From positions 1,472,001 to 1,536,000 of the forward strand of contig NZ_QFYP01000001.1 in assembly GCF_003254505.1 (NCBI RefSeq): a stretch of DNA of 64,000 bases, written 5' to 3'. Below are positions 1 through 9,235 of this stretch, piece after piece. Source of the stretch: Phenylobacterium hankyongense (GTDB lineage: Bacteria; Pseudomonadota; Alphaproteobacteria; Caulobacterales; Caulobacteraceae). The notes beneath the pieces were generated by a model that searched no databases, was not told where the DNA came from, and saw nothing but the letters and a program-made list of their open reading frames with translations. Each line of letters opens with the position of its first letter. The stretch's first letter is position 1. Both the position numbers and the translations under genes were made by a program.

Positions 1-18
1 GAATCCATCGGAGGGATC

Positions 19-684
19 ATGAGAAGCGATCAGGACATCAAACAGGATGTGGAGCGCGAGCTTCGCTACGATCCTGACATCGACGCCACCGACATCGGGG
101 TGGCCGTGAAGGACGGCGTGGTGACGCTCGCCGGCTTCGTCCACAGTTATGGAGACAAGTGGGAGGCCGAGCGCGAGGCGAAAAAGGTGATCGGCGTGCG
201 CGCCGTCGCCAATGACATCGAGGTGCGGCTGCCGGCCGTCGACGTCAGGGCCGATCCCGAGATCGCCCGCGACGTGGCCCGGGAGATCAAGCTGTTCCTG
301 CCGCTCGCGGCCGACGACATCAAGGCCACCGTCCGCAGCGGCTGGGTGACCCTGGAGGGTCAGGTGGAGTGGAACTTCCAGGGCCAGCGGGCCGAGCAGG
401 CGGTGCGGCGCGTCAGGGGCGTGAAAGGGGTCAGCAACCTGGTCACGGTGAAGCCCAAGGTCGAACCCGGCGAGGTGCGCCGGCAGATCGAGGAAGCCCT
501 CAAGCGCAACGCCGAGGTGGACGCCAGGAACATCACCGTCGAAGCCAATGGCGGCGAGGTGATCCTGAAGGGCCGCGTCCGCTCGTGGGCCGAACGCACA
601 GAGGCGGAGCGGGCCGCCTGGCGCGCGCCCGGCGTGCGGCGGGTGGACAACCAGATCATCGTCGACGCCCTGGTCGCGGCCTGA
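19..684 (+). CDS. Triple BON-domain protein (OsmY/Kbp-like)
   Basis: The 221-residue protein is made of three BON domains in series, at roughly residues 3-70, 76-145 and 148-216. Each ends in a Gly-Val-x-x-Val type segment (IGVRAVANDI, RGVKGVSNLV, PGVRRVDNQI). BON domains are thought to bind membranes or small ligands, and the family is tied to osmotic and envelope stress. No signal peptide is visible, so a cytoplasmic location is inferred. A strong ribosome site (CGGAGGGA, 9-16) lies just before the ATG. The redox and stress genes that follow on the same strand suggest a shared stress role, but a 170-base gap separates them. Confidence 0.85.
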   Translation: MRSDQDIKQDVERELRYDPDIDATDIGVAVKDGVVTLAGFVHSYGDKWEAEREAKKVIGVRAVANDIEVRLPAVDVRADPEIARDVAREIKLFLPLAADDIKATVRSGWVTLEGQVEWNFQGQRAEQAVRRVRGVKGVSNLVTVKPKVEPGEVRRQIEEALKRNAEVDARNITVEANGGEVILKGRVRSWAERTEAERAAWRAPGVRRVDNQIIVDALVAA

Positions 685-855
685 GCCGGCTCCGTGGGAG
701 GCGCGTGGCGCTATCGCTGCGCGCTTCTACCACCGCCGCCGCGGCCGACCGGAGCGCCGGCGGCGGCTCCAACTGATGGGCGTCAGTTCGCCGCTCGCCA
801 CCGGTTGCTAGCGTGCCGGCGATCATTTCCCGGCGATCATTCCCAGGAGCGTCCC

Positions 856-1368
856 ATGGCCGAAATCCTCCCGCCCGGACGCCCGGCCCCCGACTTTCGG
901 CTGCGCGTGACGCCGGACCAGATGTTGTCGCTTTCCGAGCTGAGCGGCCGGCGGGTGGTGCTGGCCTTCTACCCGGCCGACTGGAGCCCGGTCTGCGGCG
1001 ACCAGATGGCGCTCTACAACCAGGTCTTGGCGGAGTTCCGCGACCGAGGCGCCTCGCTGCTGGGAATCTCCGTGGACGGCGCCTGGTGCCATCAGGCCTT
1101 CGCCAAGGATCGCAACCTGCATTTTCCGCTGCTCGCCGACTTCGAGCCGAAGGGCGCGGTGGCGCGCAGCTACGGCGCCTATCGAGACGGCGACGGCGTC
1201 GCCGAGCGCGCGCTGTTCGTGATCGACGAGAACGGGACCATCGCCTGGAGCCACTGTTCGCCGATCGCCGTCAATCCGGGCGCCGACGGAATCCTCGACG
1301 CCCTCGACCGGCTCAACGCATCGGAGACCCCGAATGTCGACCCTGAGAGTTCCCGTATCGCCGGATGA
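856..1368 (+). CDS. Peroxiredoxin (AhpC/TSA family)
   Basis: The 170-residue protein has a thioredoxin fold and the peroxidatic cysteine motif PADWSPVCGDQ near residue 45, where Ser replaces the usual Thr of PxxxTxxC. The family reduces peroxides using thiol donors. A second cysteine (GAWCHQAF) about 30 residues later could be the resolving residue. Translation is placed at the ATG at 856, preceded by CCAGGAGCG; the longer reading from 694 adds low-complexity sequence with no family match. The 3' end overlaps the next gene, a DsbA-like oxidoreductase, by 35 bases, implying translational coupling and related redox work. Confidence 0.88.
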   Translation: MAEILPPGRPAPDFRLRVTPDQMLSLSELSGRRVVLAFYPADWSPVCGDQMALYNQVLAEFRDRGASLLGISVDGAWCHQAFAKDRNLHFPLLADFEPKGAVARSYGAYRDGDGVAERALFVIDENGTIAWSHCSPIAVNPGADGILDALDRLNASETPNVDPESSRIAG

Positions 1369-1912
1369 CCATATCCTGGGCCCCGCCGACGCCCCCGTCA
1401 CCCTGGTGGAGTACGGCGACTATGAGTGCCCCTATTGCGGCATGGCCCAGCCCATTGTGCGGCAGTTGCTGCAGGGGTTCGGCAGGGACCTGCGGCTGGT
1501 GTTCCGCCATTTCCCGCTGACCGAGGTCCATCCCAACGCCGCCACCGCGGCCGAGACGGCCGAGTTCGCGGGCGACCACGGCCGGTTCTGGGAGATGCAC
1601 GACGCGCTCTACGCCAACCAGGCGAGGCTTGGGTATCACCTCTACTACGCCCTGGCGGGCCGGCTCGGCCTGTCGCCGGACGGCCTGCGCGAATGCCTGT
1701 CGCACGGGCTGCACGCCGCAAAGATCCGCTCCGACTTCCTGGGCGGCGTGCGAAGCGGCGTGAACGGGACGCCCAGCTTCTTCGTCAACGGCGTCCGCCA
1801 TGACCGCAGCTACGCCTACGACGAGCTGGCGCAGTCGATCGAACTGGCCCGCCGCGCCGCCGTCCTCACCTCGCGGCGGTTCCCGATCGGCGACGACCCA
1901 GCCCATCCGTGA
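1334..1912 (+). CDS. DsbA-family thiol-disulfide oxidoreductase (thioredoxin_4 type)
   Basis: The protein has 192 residues. Its redox-active CPYC motif sits in YECPYCGMAQP near residue 35, and the cis-proline loop appears as GVNGTPSFFVNG near residue 150. This is the DSBA-like thioredoxin_4 layout with a helical insert between. No signal peptide is visible, unlike periplasmic DsbA, so the protein probably acts in the cytoplasm, perhaps as a reductant for the overlapping peroxiredoxin. The substrate cannot be deduced. Confidence 0.85.
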   Translation: MSTLRVPVSPDDHILGPADAPVTLVEYGDYECPYCGMAQPIVRQLLQGFGRDLRLVFRHFPLTEVHPNAATAAETAEFAGDHGRFWEMHDALYANQARLGYHLYYALAGRLGLSPDGLRECLSHGLHAAKIRSDFLGGVRSGVNGTPSFFVNGVRHDRSYAYDELAQSIELARRAAVLTSRRFPIGDDPAHP

Positions 1913-1934
1913 CGTTCAGAAGAAGGATTTCACC

Positions 1935-2345
1935 ATGACCTCGCCCCTCGCCCGCGTCCCCCGCGGGATCCTGGCCCTGGCGGCCGCCTCGACGCTGACC
2001 CTCGGACTGGCGCCCGGCACGGCTTCGGCCGCCGGCGGGCCGCCGCCGGTGGCCCTGGTGGTGGTGAATGTCCAGGCTGTCGCCCTGGGCTTCCGGGCGT
2101 CGCAGATGATCGGTCGCACGGTGACCAACGATCGCAACGAGGACATCGGCAAGATCGACGACCTGGTCGTGGGCCGGGACAAGGTGCTGTTCGCAGTTCT
2201 CAGCGTCGGCGGTTTCCTGGGACTCGGCGCCCACCTGGTGGTCGCGCCTTACAACAGCCTGAGGGTGTCGCCGCAGCGCATCATCCTGCCCGGCGCCACC
2301 AAAGCCGCGCTGCTGCGCCTGCCGGAATTCAAGTACGCGCCCTGA
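1935..2345 (+). CDS. Exported PRC-barrel domain protein
   Basis: The protein has 136 residues. An N-terminal signal peptide ends near TASAAGG (about residue 32). A PRC-barrel fold follows, beginning at ASQMIGRTVTNDRNEDIGKI and including LVVGRDKVLFAVLSVGGFLG. PRC-barrels occur in many small alphaproteobacterial periplasmic proteins as well as in RimM and photosynthetic reaction centres; their ligands are mostly unknown. The ATG at 1935 is preceded by AGAAGGATTT and starts the signal peptide; the longer frame from 1800 overlaps the upstream gene and is rejected. It lies 22 bases after the DsbA-like gene and is probably in the same transcript. Confidence 0.8.
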   Translation: MTSPLARVPRGILALAAASTLTLGLAPGTASAAGGPPPVALVVVNVQAVALGFRASQMIGRTVTNDRNEDIGKIDDLVVGRDKVLFAVLSVGGFLGLGAHLVVAPYNSLRVSPQRIILPGATKAALLRLPEFKYAP

Positions 2346-2370
2346 GGCGCTTCGACCCGCGCGGGCGGCC

Positions 2371-4797
2371 TCAGCCCGGATCGGCCTTGGACGACCCGCG
2401 CCGCGTCGGCTTCACTCCGGCGGATGCGGCGGCCAGCACCGCCTCGGGAAGGGTGTGGGCTCCCAACCGTTCCATCACCCGCGCCCGGTGGTTTTCCACC
2501 GTGCGCGGGCTGATCCCCAGGTTGCGGGCGATGGTCTTGTTGGTGCCGCCCGAGAGCAGGCCTTCCAGCACCTCGCGTTCCCTGGACGACATCAGGGCGA
2601 CCTGGGTCTGCGCCAGCCGGGTGGCCTCCTCGTCCTCCAGCACCTCGCTGAGGCCGGCGAGCGCCGAGCCCACGGCGTCAAGCAAGGCTTCCGGCCGGCA
2701 CGGCCATTCCAGCAGGTCCGTGGCGCCGGCCTTCATTGCGCTGATGGCCAGCGCCACGTCGCCGCCGAGCGAGGTCTCCAGGATGACCGGCAGGGAGATG
2801 CGCCGCGCCTTCAGCGCGCCGACGAGTTCGAACCTCGCCGCGCCCAGGTCCTGCGTCCGCGCCACCACACAGCCCGGCGTCAGGGCGCCCGCCACCTCCA
2901 GGAAAGCCTGCTCGGAGGCGAAGGGCGTGACGCGCTGGCCGGCGCCCCGCAGCAGGTCGGCCTTCGCCGCGCGCCTCTCGGGATCGGGGTCGACCAGATA
3001 GACGGTCGGCGGCGTGTCGCGGGTGATGTCCTGGGCGATGCCGCCGGCCTGGACGATGTGACCCGCCGTATCGCGGATCGGAAAGCCGGTGTCGCGGATC
3101 CGCCGCACGGCGCCGTCGGGGCGTACGATGCGATATTCGTGGCTCACCGTTTCGCCCTCGGACAGCACCCGCTGCAGGGCGGCGAGGACGCCATCGCGAT
3201 CCTCCGGGTGCAGCGCGGCGATCCAGACGCCCCGGTCGGCGATCACCTGCTCCGGCGGGATCCCCCACGCCCGCTGAAAGCCGGGGCTGACGTATTCGAG
3301 CCGCTCGCCGGCCATGTCGTAAATCCACATCACGTCGGCGGAGTTTTCGGCGAAGCGGCGGAACCGCTCCTCGCTGTAGCGCAACCGGTCCTCGTACCGG
3401 CGTTGCTGATCGATGTCCTCGTAGATGGCGACGACGCCGTAGACGCCGCCGGCCGCGTCCCGCAGCGGCGCCGCGCCGACCCGGGTCCAGACCTCGGCGC
3501 CGTTCTCGCGGCGATGCAGGAAATCGACGCCCGGCATGGTGACCTCTCCGCGCAGGGCCCGGGCCGCGGGGTACTGATCGGGCGCCAACGGCGAGCCGTC
3601 GGTGCGGAACGCCCGCCATCGCGCCCCCTGCGGGTCCGCCGAAGACGTCTCGCCGATCTCGAACCGGTCGAGGGCGGCGTTGCCCATCATCAGCCGGCTG
3701 TCCGCGCCGAACACGGCCACGCCCACCGGCGCCTGGCGCAGGATCGCCGCCAGATAGCTCTCGCTCCGACGCAGCTGCGCCTCGACGCGCTTCTGCTGCG
3801 TCACCTCCAGCACCGCGCCGGTGAACGACACCGGCTGGCGGTCCTCGAACACCATGCGGCCATAGGTCGAGATCCACCGTTCGGAGCCGCCGGAATGACC
3901 TGTCACCCGATACTCGATCGCATAGAGCCCGTCGCCGTCCGGATCGAGCGCGCGTTCGGCGGCCCGCTGTACCCGGCCGCGATCCTCCGGATGGATGCCT
4001 TCGAGCCACATCCGCTCGTCCACCTCGGCGTCTGGTGGAAGCCCCCACAGGGCCTTCAGCCGCGGCGGCCAGTGCAGCCTGCCCGTCGTCGGATCCCAGC
4101 GATAGGACATCAGGCCGACCAGATCGCCGGCCGCCTGCAGGCCGGCCTGGCTCTCCCGAAGGGCGGCCTCGCTCGCGCGCCGATCCGCCCCTCCGCGAAC
4201 CCCCGGGGTGGTCTTCACGGCGGTGACCAGGAAGCCCGCGACGCCCTCGACCCCGTCCGTCAGCGGGATGAAGTAGTTGGTGAAGGTGAAATCCTCCGGC
4301 GCTCCCGCGTGGCGCACGTAGGTCCGGCATTGGTCGGTGAGAACCACCGCCTTCCCGGCCATCACCCGACGGTGGATCGGCCCGACGACCTCCACCAGTT
4401 CCGGCCAGCATTCCTCAAACGTCTGGCCCAGCGCCTGGGGATGGCGCCGGTCGAACACCTCGCGCGCCGCGTCGTTGTAGATCTGCACCCGCCGATCGCC
4501 CCAATGCAACGTCATCGGCAGCGGCGCCGCCAGCACGAGGTCGACGACGGCTTTCAACCTGTCGGACCAGTCGGCGATCGGGCCCAGCGGCGTCCGTTCC
4601 CAGGCCAGCGTCCGCACGCGCTGGGCCATCTCCCCGGTCGCCCAGGGCCAAGCGATCTCCCGCCCAGCCATGGCCGGGCGGCTCGCATCGTGACGATCGG
4701 TGGACAGAGGCCGCTCCGGCGGAGGTGTGCTTCCGCCGGACATTGGGCCCCGATCGGCGCCGGCGACATTCACATGGGATAGTCTGGTGACCGACAT
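2371..4797 (-). CDS. Multi-PAS signalling protein with degenerate receiver and LuxR/FixJ-type DNA-binding domain
   Basis: The 808-residue protein reads from the N-terminus as about four PAS/PAC modules (PAC tails such as HPEDRGRV and HPEDRDGV), a FixJ-like receiver at about 597-716, and a LuxR helix-turn-helix at about 738-795 (LMSSREREVLEGLLSGGTNK). It has no kinase domain, so PAS sensing probably acts directly on a transcription factor. The receiver lacks the phospho-acceptor Asp (Arg at about 647) and the conserved Lys (Trp at about 698), while keeping the fold motif AMKAGATDLLEWP. An ATG at 4797 is used; ATGs at 4743 or 4671 are also possible because the first 40 residues are disordered and lack family features. 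Confidence 0.82.
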   Translation of the reverse strand: MSVTRLSHVNVAGADRGPMSGGSTPPPERPLSTDRHDASRPAMAGREIAWPWATGEMAQRVRTLAWERTPLGPIADWSDRLKAVVDLVLAAPLPMTLHWGDRRVQIYNDAAREVFDRRHPQALGQTFEECWPELVEVVGPIHRRVMAGKAVVLTDQCRTYVRHAGAPEDFTFTNYFIPLTDGVEGVAGFLVTAVKTTPGVRGGADRRASEAALRESQAGLQAAGDLVGLMSYRWDPTTGRLHWPPRLKALWGLPPDAEVDERMWLEGIHPEDRGRVQRAAERALDPDGDGLYAIEYRVTGHSGGSERWISTYGRMVFEDRQPVSFTGAVLEVTQQKRVEAQLRRSESYLAAILRQAPVGVAVFGADSRLMMGNAALDRFEIGETSSADPQGARWRAFRTDGSPLAPDQYPAARALRGEVTMPGVDFLHRRENGAEVWTRVGAAPLRDAAGGVYGVVAIYEDIDQQRRYEDRLRYSEERFRRFAENSADVMWIYDMAGERLEYVSPGFQRAWGIPPEQVIADRGVWIAALHPEDRDGVLAALQRVLSEGETVSHEYRIVRPDGAVRRIRDTGFPIRDTAGHIVQAGGIAQDITRDTPPTVYLVDPDPERRAAKADLLRGAGQRVTPFASEQAFLEVAGALTPGCVVARTQDLGAARFELVGALKARRISLPVILETSLGGDVALAISAMKAGATDLLEWPCRPEALLDAVGSALAGLSEVLEDEEATRLAQTQVALMSSREREVLEGLLSGGTNKTIARNLGISPRTVENHRARVMERLGAHTLPEAVLAAASAGVKPTRRGSSKADPG

Positions 4798-4952
4798 AGG
4801 CGGATCGCAATTGAACCCGCAGTCGTTGGCCTGGCGCTGTGGGCGGATCCGCAGACTCCACTCGCGCGATCGCGTCGACCCCCGCCGCCTGCGCGGCCGG
4901 GGCCGGGCCGACGGCGGGTTCGGCTGATCGGGACTCCGGGCCCGACCGCCGG

Positions 4953-5138
4953 TCAGGCGGCGCCCGGGACCCCGCCGCCCAGCAGCAACGGCGACCAGAG
5001 CGCGACGGGCGGCAGGGCCGCCAGCAGCAGCAGGATGGCCATCTCGGCCGCGGCGATGGCGCGCTGCGAGACGCTGCGGTGGGCGATGACCGGCCGCTCG
5101 GCGGCGGCGCGGGGATTGTCTTGCTCCGGGTGGTTCAT
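4953..5138 (-). CDS. Small single-pass membrane protein
   Basis: The protein has 61 residues and no recognised family. A polar N-terminal half (MNHPEQDNPRAAAERP) precedes one hydrophobic segment (AAEMAILLLLAALPPVALW). The ATG at 5138 has a good ribosome site, GGAGG, five bases upstream; a GTG at 5168 is the alternative. It lies downstream of, and reads the same way as, the hybrid kinase and OmpR-type regulator, 105 bases from the regulator's end. It could be a membrane cofactor or target of that system, but this is inference from position only. Confidence 0.55.
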   Translation of the reverse strand: MNHPEQDNPRAAAERPVIAHRSVSQRAIAAAEMAILLLLAALPPVALWSPLLLGGGVPGAA

Positions 5139-5243
5139 CTCAGCCTCCGACTTCGATTTGACGGACACTGGTTTACGCCGGCGACGTCACAGGCCGCCGT
5201 CGCGGGGGCGGGAGATTGGTATCGATTGTCAACGGCGGCGCGG

Positions 5244-5966
5244 TCAGCCGTGCAAGCCGGCGGGCACGAACACATACCCCGCGCCGCGCACCGTCTTGAG
5301 GGTCTGCGGCAGCTTGGGATCGGTTTCGATCTTCCGCCGCAGCCGGCCGATGCGCATGTCGATGGACCGGTCGAACGGCGTCATCTCCATGTTGTGCGCG
5401 AGGTCGAGCAGCCGGTCGCGGGTCAGCACGCGATCCGGGTTTTCGGCGAACACCCGCAGCAGATCGAACTCCATGGCCGTGATCGGCACCTCCCGCCCCC
5501 GCAGGTCGTAGAGCCGGCGGCGATCGAGATTGAGCACGCAGCGGCCGAAGCGGACCTCGCGCCCCATGGTGGCCGGCGGCCTCTCGGCCCGCGCCGCGCG
5601 CCGCAGCACCGCGCGCACGCGGGCCAGCAACTCCCGCAGGTCGAACGGCTTGGCGACATAGTCGTCGGCCCCGACCTCCAGGCCCACCACCCGGTCCACC
5701 GCCTCGCGCCGGGCGGTGAGCATGATGATGCCGAGCCCGCCGAGGCTGCGCAGCTGCCGGGCGATGGCCAGGCCGTCCTCGCCCGGCATGTTGACGTCGA
5801 GCAGCACCAGGTCGACCGGCCGCTCGGCCATGGTCGCGCGCAGGGCCGCGCCGCCGTTGGCGACGCTCACGGCATAGCCATGGTCGACCAGGTATTCCCG
5901 CACCGCCTCGCAGAGGTCCGCCTCGTCGTCGACGACGACGATGTGCGGCGCGCTGGCGCTAGACAT
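5244..5966 (-). CDS. OmpR/PhoB-family response regulator
   Basis: The protein has 240 residues. The receiver covers about 8-122, with the acidic pair in VVVDDEAD, the phospho-acceptor in LVLLDVNMPG and the Lys in YVAKPF. A winged-helix output domain covers about 140-235 and ends with the typical GAGYVF motif. Its start overlaps the 3' end of the upstream hybrid histidine kinase by 8 bases, so the two are almost certainly a cognate pair made from one message. Confidence 0.93.
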   Translation of the reverse strand: MSSASAPHIVVVDDEADLCEAVREYLVDHGYAVSVANGGAALRATMAERPVDLVLLDVNMPGEDGLAIARQLRSLGGLGIIMLTARREAVDRVVGLEVGADDYVAKPFDLRELLARVRAVLRRAARAERPPATMGREVRFGRCVLNLDRRRLYDLRGREVPITAMEFDLLRVFAENPDRVLTRDRLLDLAHNMEMTPFDRSIDMRIGRLRRKIETDPKLPQTLKTVRGAGYVFVPAGLHG

Positions 5967-8766
5967 CGACGAACCTGGGGGACCGGCCGAGCTCGGCCAG
6001 CACGCTGCGCAGGCCGGCCTGGTCGAACGGCTTCTCCAGCACCGGCCGGCCGGCGCAGGCGAGGAAGCGGCGGGCGGCGGGCCCCAGCGTATCGCCGGTG
6101 ACGAAGGCCACCCGCGGCGCCAGCGCCGGCCGCTCCCGCTCGATCCACTCGAACAGGGTCTGGCCGTCGGCGTCGGGCATCCGCAGGTCGCTGAGGATGA
6201 CGTCGTAGGACCGCGCCTCGATCAGGCGGCGGCCCTCCCGCCCGGAGCGCGCCAGGTCCGCCCGGTAGTGCTCCAGCTGCAGCATCTCCGCCAGCGCCTC
6301 CGCGAGGTCGGCCTCGTCGTCGATCACCAGGGCCGTGCGGTCTTGCGGCGGCCGGCCGACGGCCTCGCCGGCGGGCTCGCGGGGCGCCTCGAAATCGACC
6401 ACCGTGGGCAGCTCGACCGTGAAGCACGCGCCGCCGTCCGCCCGGTCGGCCAGGGTCAAGGCCCCGCCGTGCGCCTGCACCATGGCCAGGCTGAAGGTCA
6501 GGCCGATTCCGGTGCCGACGCCCTGCGGCTTGCTGGTGAAGAACGGCTCGAAGATGCGCCGCCGGTGCTCGGGCGGGACGCCCGGGCCATTGTCGGCGAC
6601 CTCCAGCCGCACGCTCCGACGCCGCTCGTCGGTGGAGGTCCGCAGCTCCAGGATCCGCGGCTTCGGCCTGTCCTCCAGCGCGTGCTGGGCGTTGACGATC
6701 AGGTTGACCAGAACCTGGTTGAGCTGGTCGGCGTCGGCGTTGAGGGGCGGCAGGTCCGGGGCGAGGTCCGTCACCACCTCGATCCCCGCCGTGCGCAGGG
6801 CGTAGCCGGTCAGCTCCAGGGCGGAACCCAGCACCTCGTTGGCGTCCACCCGGGTGCGCACGGGCGCCTTCTGTCGCGCCATGGCCAGGAAGGTCTGCAC
6901 GATCTTGGCGCAGCGCTCGGCCGCCAGCCGGATCTTCGCCGCGCGCTCGCCGTAGGCCGTGCCGGCGGCCTTGATCTCCAGCAGCTGCGACAGGCTGAGC
7001 ACCACCGACAGCGGGTTATTGAGCTCGTGGCTGACCCCGGCGAGCAGGGACCCCAGGGCGTTCAGCTTCTCCGACTGATAGAGCGCCTCGCGCGAGCGCT
7101 GCAGCTCGGCTTCGGCCTGCTTGCGCTCGGTCAGGTCGCTGAACATGCCGACGGCGCCGACCACGTGGCCCGCGCCGTCCCACAGCGGGCTGGAGGCGGC
7201 CAGCACCGGCAAGGCGGAGCCGTCCGAGCGCCGGAAGCGGAACTCGAACTGCTCCGGCCGGCCGGCCAGGTTGTTGGCGATCCGCTCGCGGGCGGCGGCG
7301 AAATCCTCGGGGAAGCAGAACTCGGGCACCGGGCGGCCGCTGATCTCCTCCGGGGCATAGCCCAGCAGGCCCGCCATGCGGTGGTTGATGAACAGGGTCC
7401 GCCCCCTGCGGTCCACCAGCCACACGCCCTCGTGGGCGGTCTCGAACAGGCCGCGGAAGCGCGCCTCGCTCTCGCGCAGCCGCTCCTCGGCGAGCTTGCG
7501 ATCGGTGATGTCGGCGACGACACCGGCGGCGCGCACCGCCTTTCCGTCCGCCTCCCGCTCGACGCGGGCGCGCGACACCACCCAATGGACGCTGCCGTCG
7601 GGGTGGACGACCCGGTATTCGTCGGCGTAGCGGGCGCCGCCCTTCAGCGCCTTGCGCACCTCGCGCAGCACGCGCTCGCGGTCCTCGGGGTGCACCGCGC
7701 CGGTCAACTGCTCGAGCGGGACCTCGTCGCCGGCTTCCACGCCGAAGATGGCGCCGGCCTGCTTCGACCAGCTGCCGCGCATGGTCGTCAGGTCCCATTG
7801 CACTGTTCCCAGCATGCCGCCTTCCAGCGCCAGCCGCAGCCGCTCCTCGCTGTCGCGCCGGCCGGCCTCGGCCCGCGCCCGCTCCAGCGTCGCCCAGGTG
7901 CGCTCCGCCACGTCGCGGATGAGCTGCACCTCGACATCGCGCCAGCGGCGCACCACGGGGCTGTGCACATAGAAGATGGCGGCCAGCCCGCCCCGCTTCA
8001 CCAACGGGACCGTGACTCCGGCGCGGATGCCGACCCCCAGGTGGGCGTCGGAGTTCGGGCCGACCGCGGGGTCGGCCAGCACGTCGGCGACGACGAAGAT
8101 CTCGCCGCGGCGGACCATGGCGGCGGCCTCCCGCCCGAAGTCGTCGAGGCGGTAGACGCCCGGCCCGCCGGGCATGTCTCCGGCGACCCAGCCGCGTGAG
8201 GCGACGCTCACCTCCTGGCCGTCGGGCGAGACCTCGCCGTAGCCGACCCGGGCGACGTTCAGGTGGGCGGCCAGGCGCTCACCGATGGCGTACAGGATGG
8301 CCGCGGGGTCCACCTCGTCGCGCAGGGCGTCCCCCAGCTCCAGCAGGAAACGCTGGTTGTGCTCCGTCTCCCGCCGGTTGGGGATCTCCGTCATGGTGCC
8401 GAGCCAGCAGCTCAGGCGATCCTCGTCGTCGCGCACCGGCTCCACGCGCGCGAGGAACGGCCGGTAGTGGCCGTCCCCGCCCAGCAGCGGCAGCGCCATC
8501 TCCGCCGGCCGGCCGGTCTCCAGTGCGCCTTGCCAGCGGCGCGCGACTTCCTTGCGCCTGTTGGGGTGGTGCAAGGTCGGCCACACGTCGTCCAGCGCCG
8601 CATCGGAAGCCGCGCCCGTGTAGTCGTACCAGCGCCGATTGCACCACAGCACCCGGCCGGCGGGGTCGGCGATGAAGCACAGGGCGGGCAGGTGGTCGGC
8701 CAGGAGCCGGAACGGAGCGTCGCCGCAGGCGGCCGACGGACCGGGCTGAGGAAGCTGTTGCGTCAT
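5959..8766 (-). CDS. Hybrid sensor histidine kinase (PAS-GAF-PAS-PAS-HisKA-HATPase-REC)
   Basis: The 935-residue protein contains, in order, a PAS domain (about 20-140), a GAF domain (about 150-310), two more PAS/PAC modules (to about 570), HisKA with the phospho-His in GVSHELNNPL, an HATPase domain (GVGTGIGLTFSL) and a C-terminal receiver with intact Asp (VILSDLRMPD, about 860) and Lys (VLEKPF). No transmembrane segment is evident, so it probably senses a cytoplasmic signal. The extra C-terminal receiver suggests a branched relay or feedback. The ATG at 8766 begins MTQQLPQPG; the upstream extension to 8943 is Arg/Gly-rich and unlikely. Confidence 0.9.
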   Translation of the reverse strand: MTQQLPQPGPSAACGDAPFRLLADHLPALCFIADPAGRVLWCNRRWYDYTGAASDAALDDVWPTLHHPNRRKEVARRWQGALETGRPAEMALPLLGGDGHYRPFLARVEPVRDDEDRLSCWLGTMTEIPNRRETEHNQRFLLELGDALRDEVDPAAILYAIGERLAAHLNVARVGYGEVSPDGQEVSVASRGWVAGDMPGGPGVYRLDDFGREAAAMVRRGEIFVVADVLADPAVGPNSDAHLGVGIRAGVTVPLVKRGGLAAIFYVHSPVVRRWRDVEVQLIRDVAERTWATLERARAEAGRRDSEERLRLALEGGMLGTVQWDLTTMRGSWSKQAGAIFGVEAGDEVPLEQLTGAVHPEDRERVLREVRKALKGGARYADEYRVVHPDGSVHWVVSRARVEREADGKAVRAAGVVADITDRKLAEERLRESEARFRGLFETAHEGVWLVDRRGRTLFINHRMAGLLGYAPEEISGRPVPEFCFPEDFAAARERIANNLAGRPEQFEFRFRRSDGSALPVLAASSPLWDGAGHVVGAVGMFSDLTERKQAEAELQRSREALYQSEKLNALGSLLAGVSHELNNPLSVVLSLSQLLEIKAAGTAYGERAAKIRLAAERCAKIVQTFLAMARQKAPVRTRVDANEVLGSALELTGYALRTAGIEVVTDLAPDLPPLNADADQLNQVLVNLIVNAQHALEDRPKPRILELRTSTDERRRSVRLEVADNGPGVPPEHRRRIFEPFFTSKPQGVGTGIGLTFSLAMVQAHGGALTLADRADGGACFTVELPTVVDFEAPREPAGEAVGRPPQDRTALVIDDEADLAEALAEMLQLEHYRADLARSGREGRRLIEARSYDVILSDLRMPDADGQTLFEWIERERPALAPRVAFVTGDTLGPAARRFLACAGRPVLEKPFDQAGLRSVLAELGRSPRFVDV

Positions 8767-8960
8767 GGGGACGCCCTTCGCCAGGAGGTGCGCCCATCCT
8801 ATCGCGCCCCGCCCCCGCCGACCACCCGCCGAGACGCCGCCGCCGGACAATGCTCCGGCTCGAACCCGGCGGCTCGCGACGGACCGCTGTTGTTTGCGGC
8901 TTCCGGGGGCGATAGTCCCCTGCGGCGACGACGCGGTGTTCACGAAACGGAGGCGTAGCG

Positions 8961-9209
8961 GTGAAGGCAGGCGATCTGTCCGGCGACCTGGAGCGGTGGC
9001 GCGCCGACCGGGGCTCGCTCCCTACGGACCGCGAGGCCCGGCGTGAGCTGCTGGAGCGGCTCAGGGCGTGGAAGGCCCAGCACGATCAGGACCGCGCGCG
9101 CCAGCCCGGGCCGTTCCTGCAGATGGCGTGGGACGCCGTCTTCAGCGACGAAGACGATCAGGTCGCAGAGGCTATCCGGCAGCTGGAAGATGCTCTGGCC
9201 CAGTCCTGA
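8961..9209 (+). CDS. Conserved-looking small hypothetical protein
   Basis: The protein has 82 residues, is charged and predicted helical (DREARRELLERLRAWKAQ), and ends in an acidic helix (DEDDQVAEAIRQLEDALAQ). No domain was recognised. The GTG start has a well placed ribosome site, ACGGAGGCG, eight bases upstream. It is divergent from the hybrid kinase, so the roughly 190 bases between them probably hold both promoters. Function unknown. Confidence 0.55.
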   Translation: MKAGDLSGDLERWRADRGSLPTDREARRELLERLRAWKAQHDQDRARQPGPFLQMAWDAVFSDEDDQVAEAIRQLEDALAQS

Positions 9210-9235
9210 AGGTCGGCGTCGGCCGCCGCCGGCGC

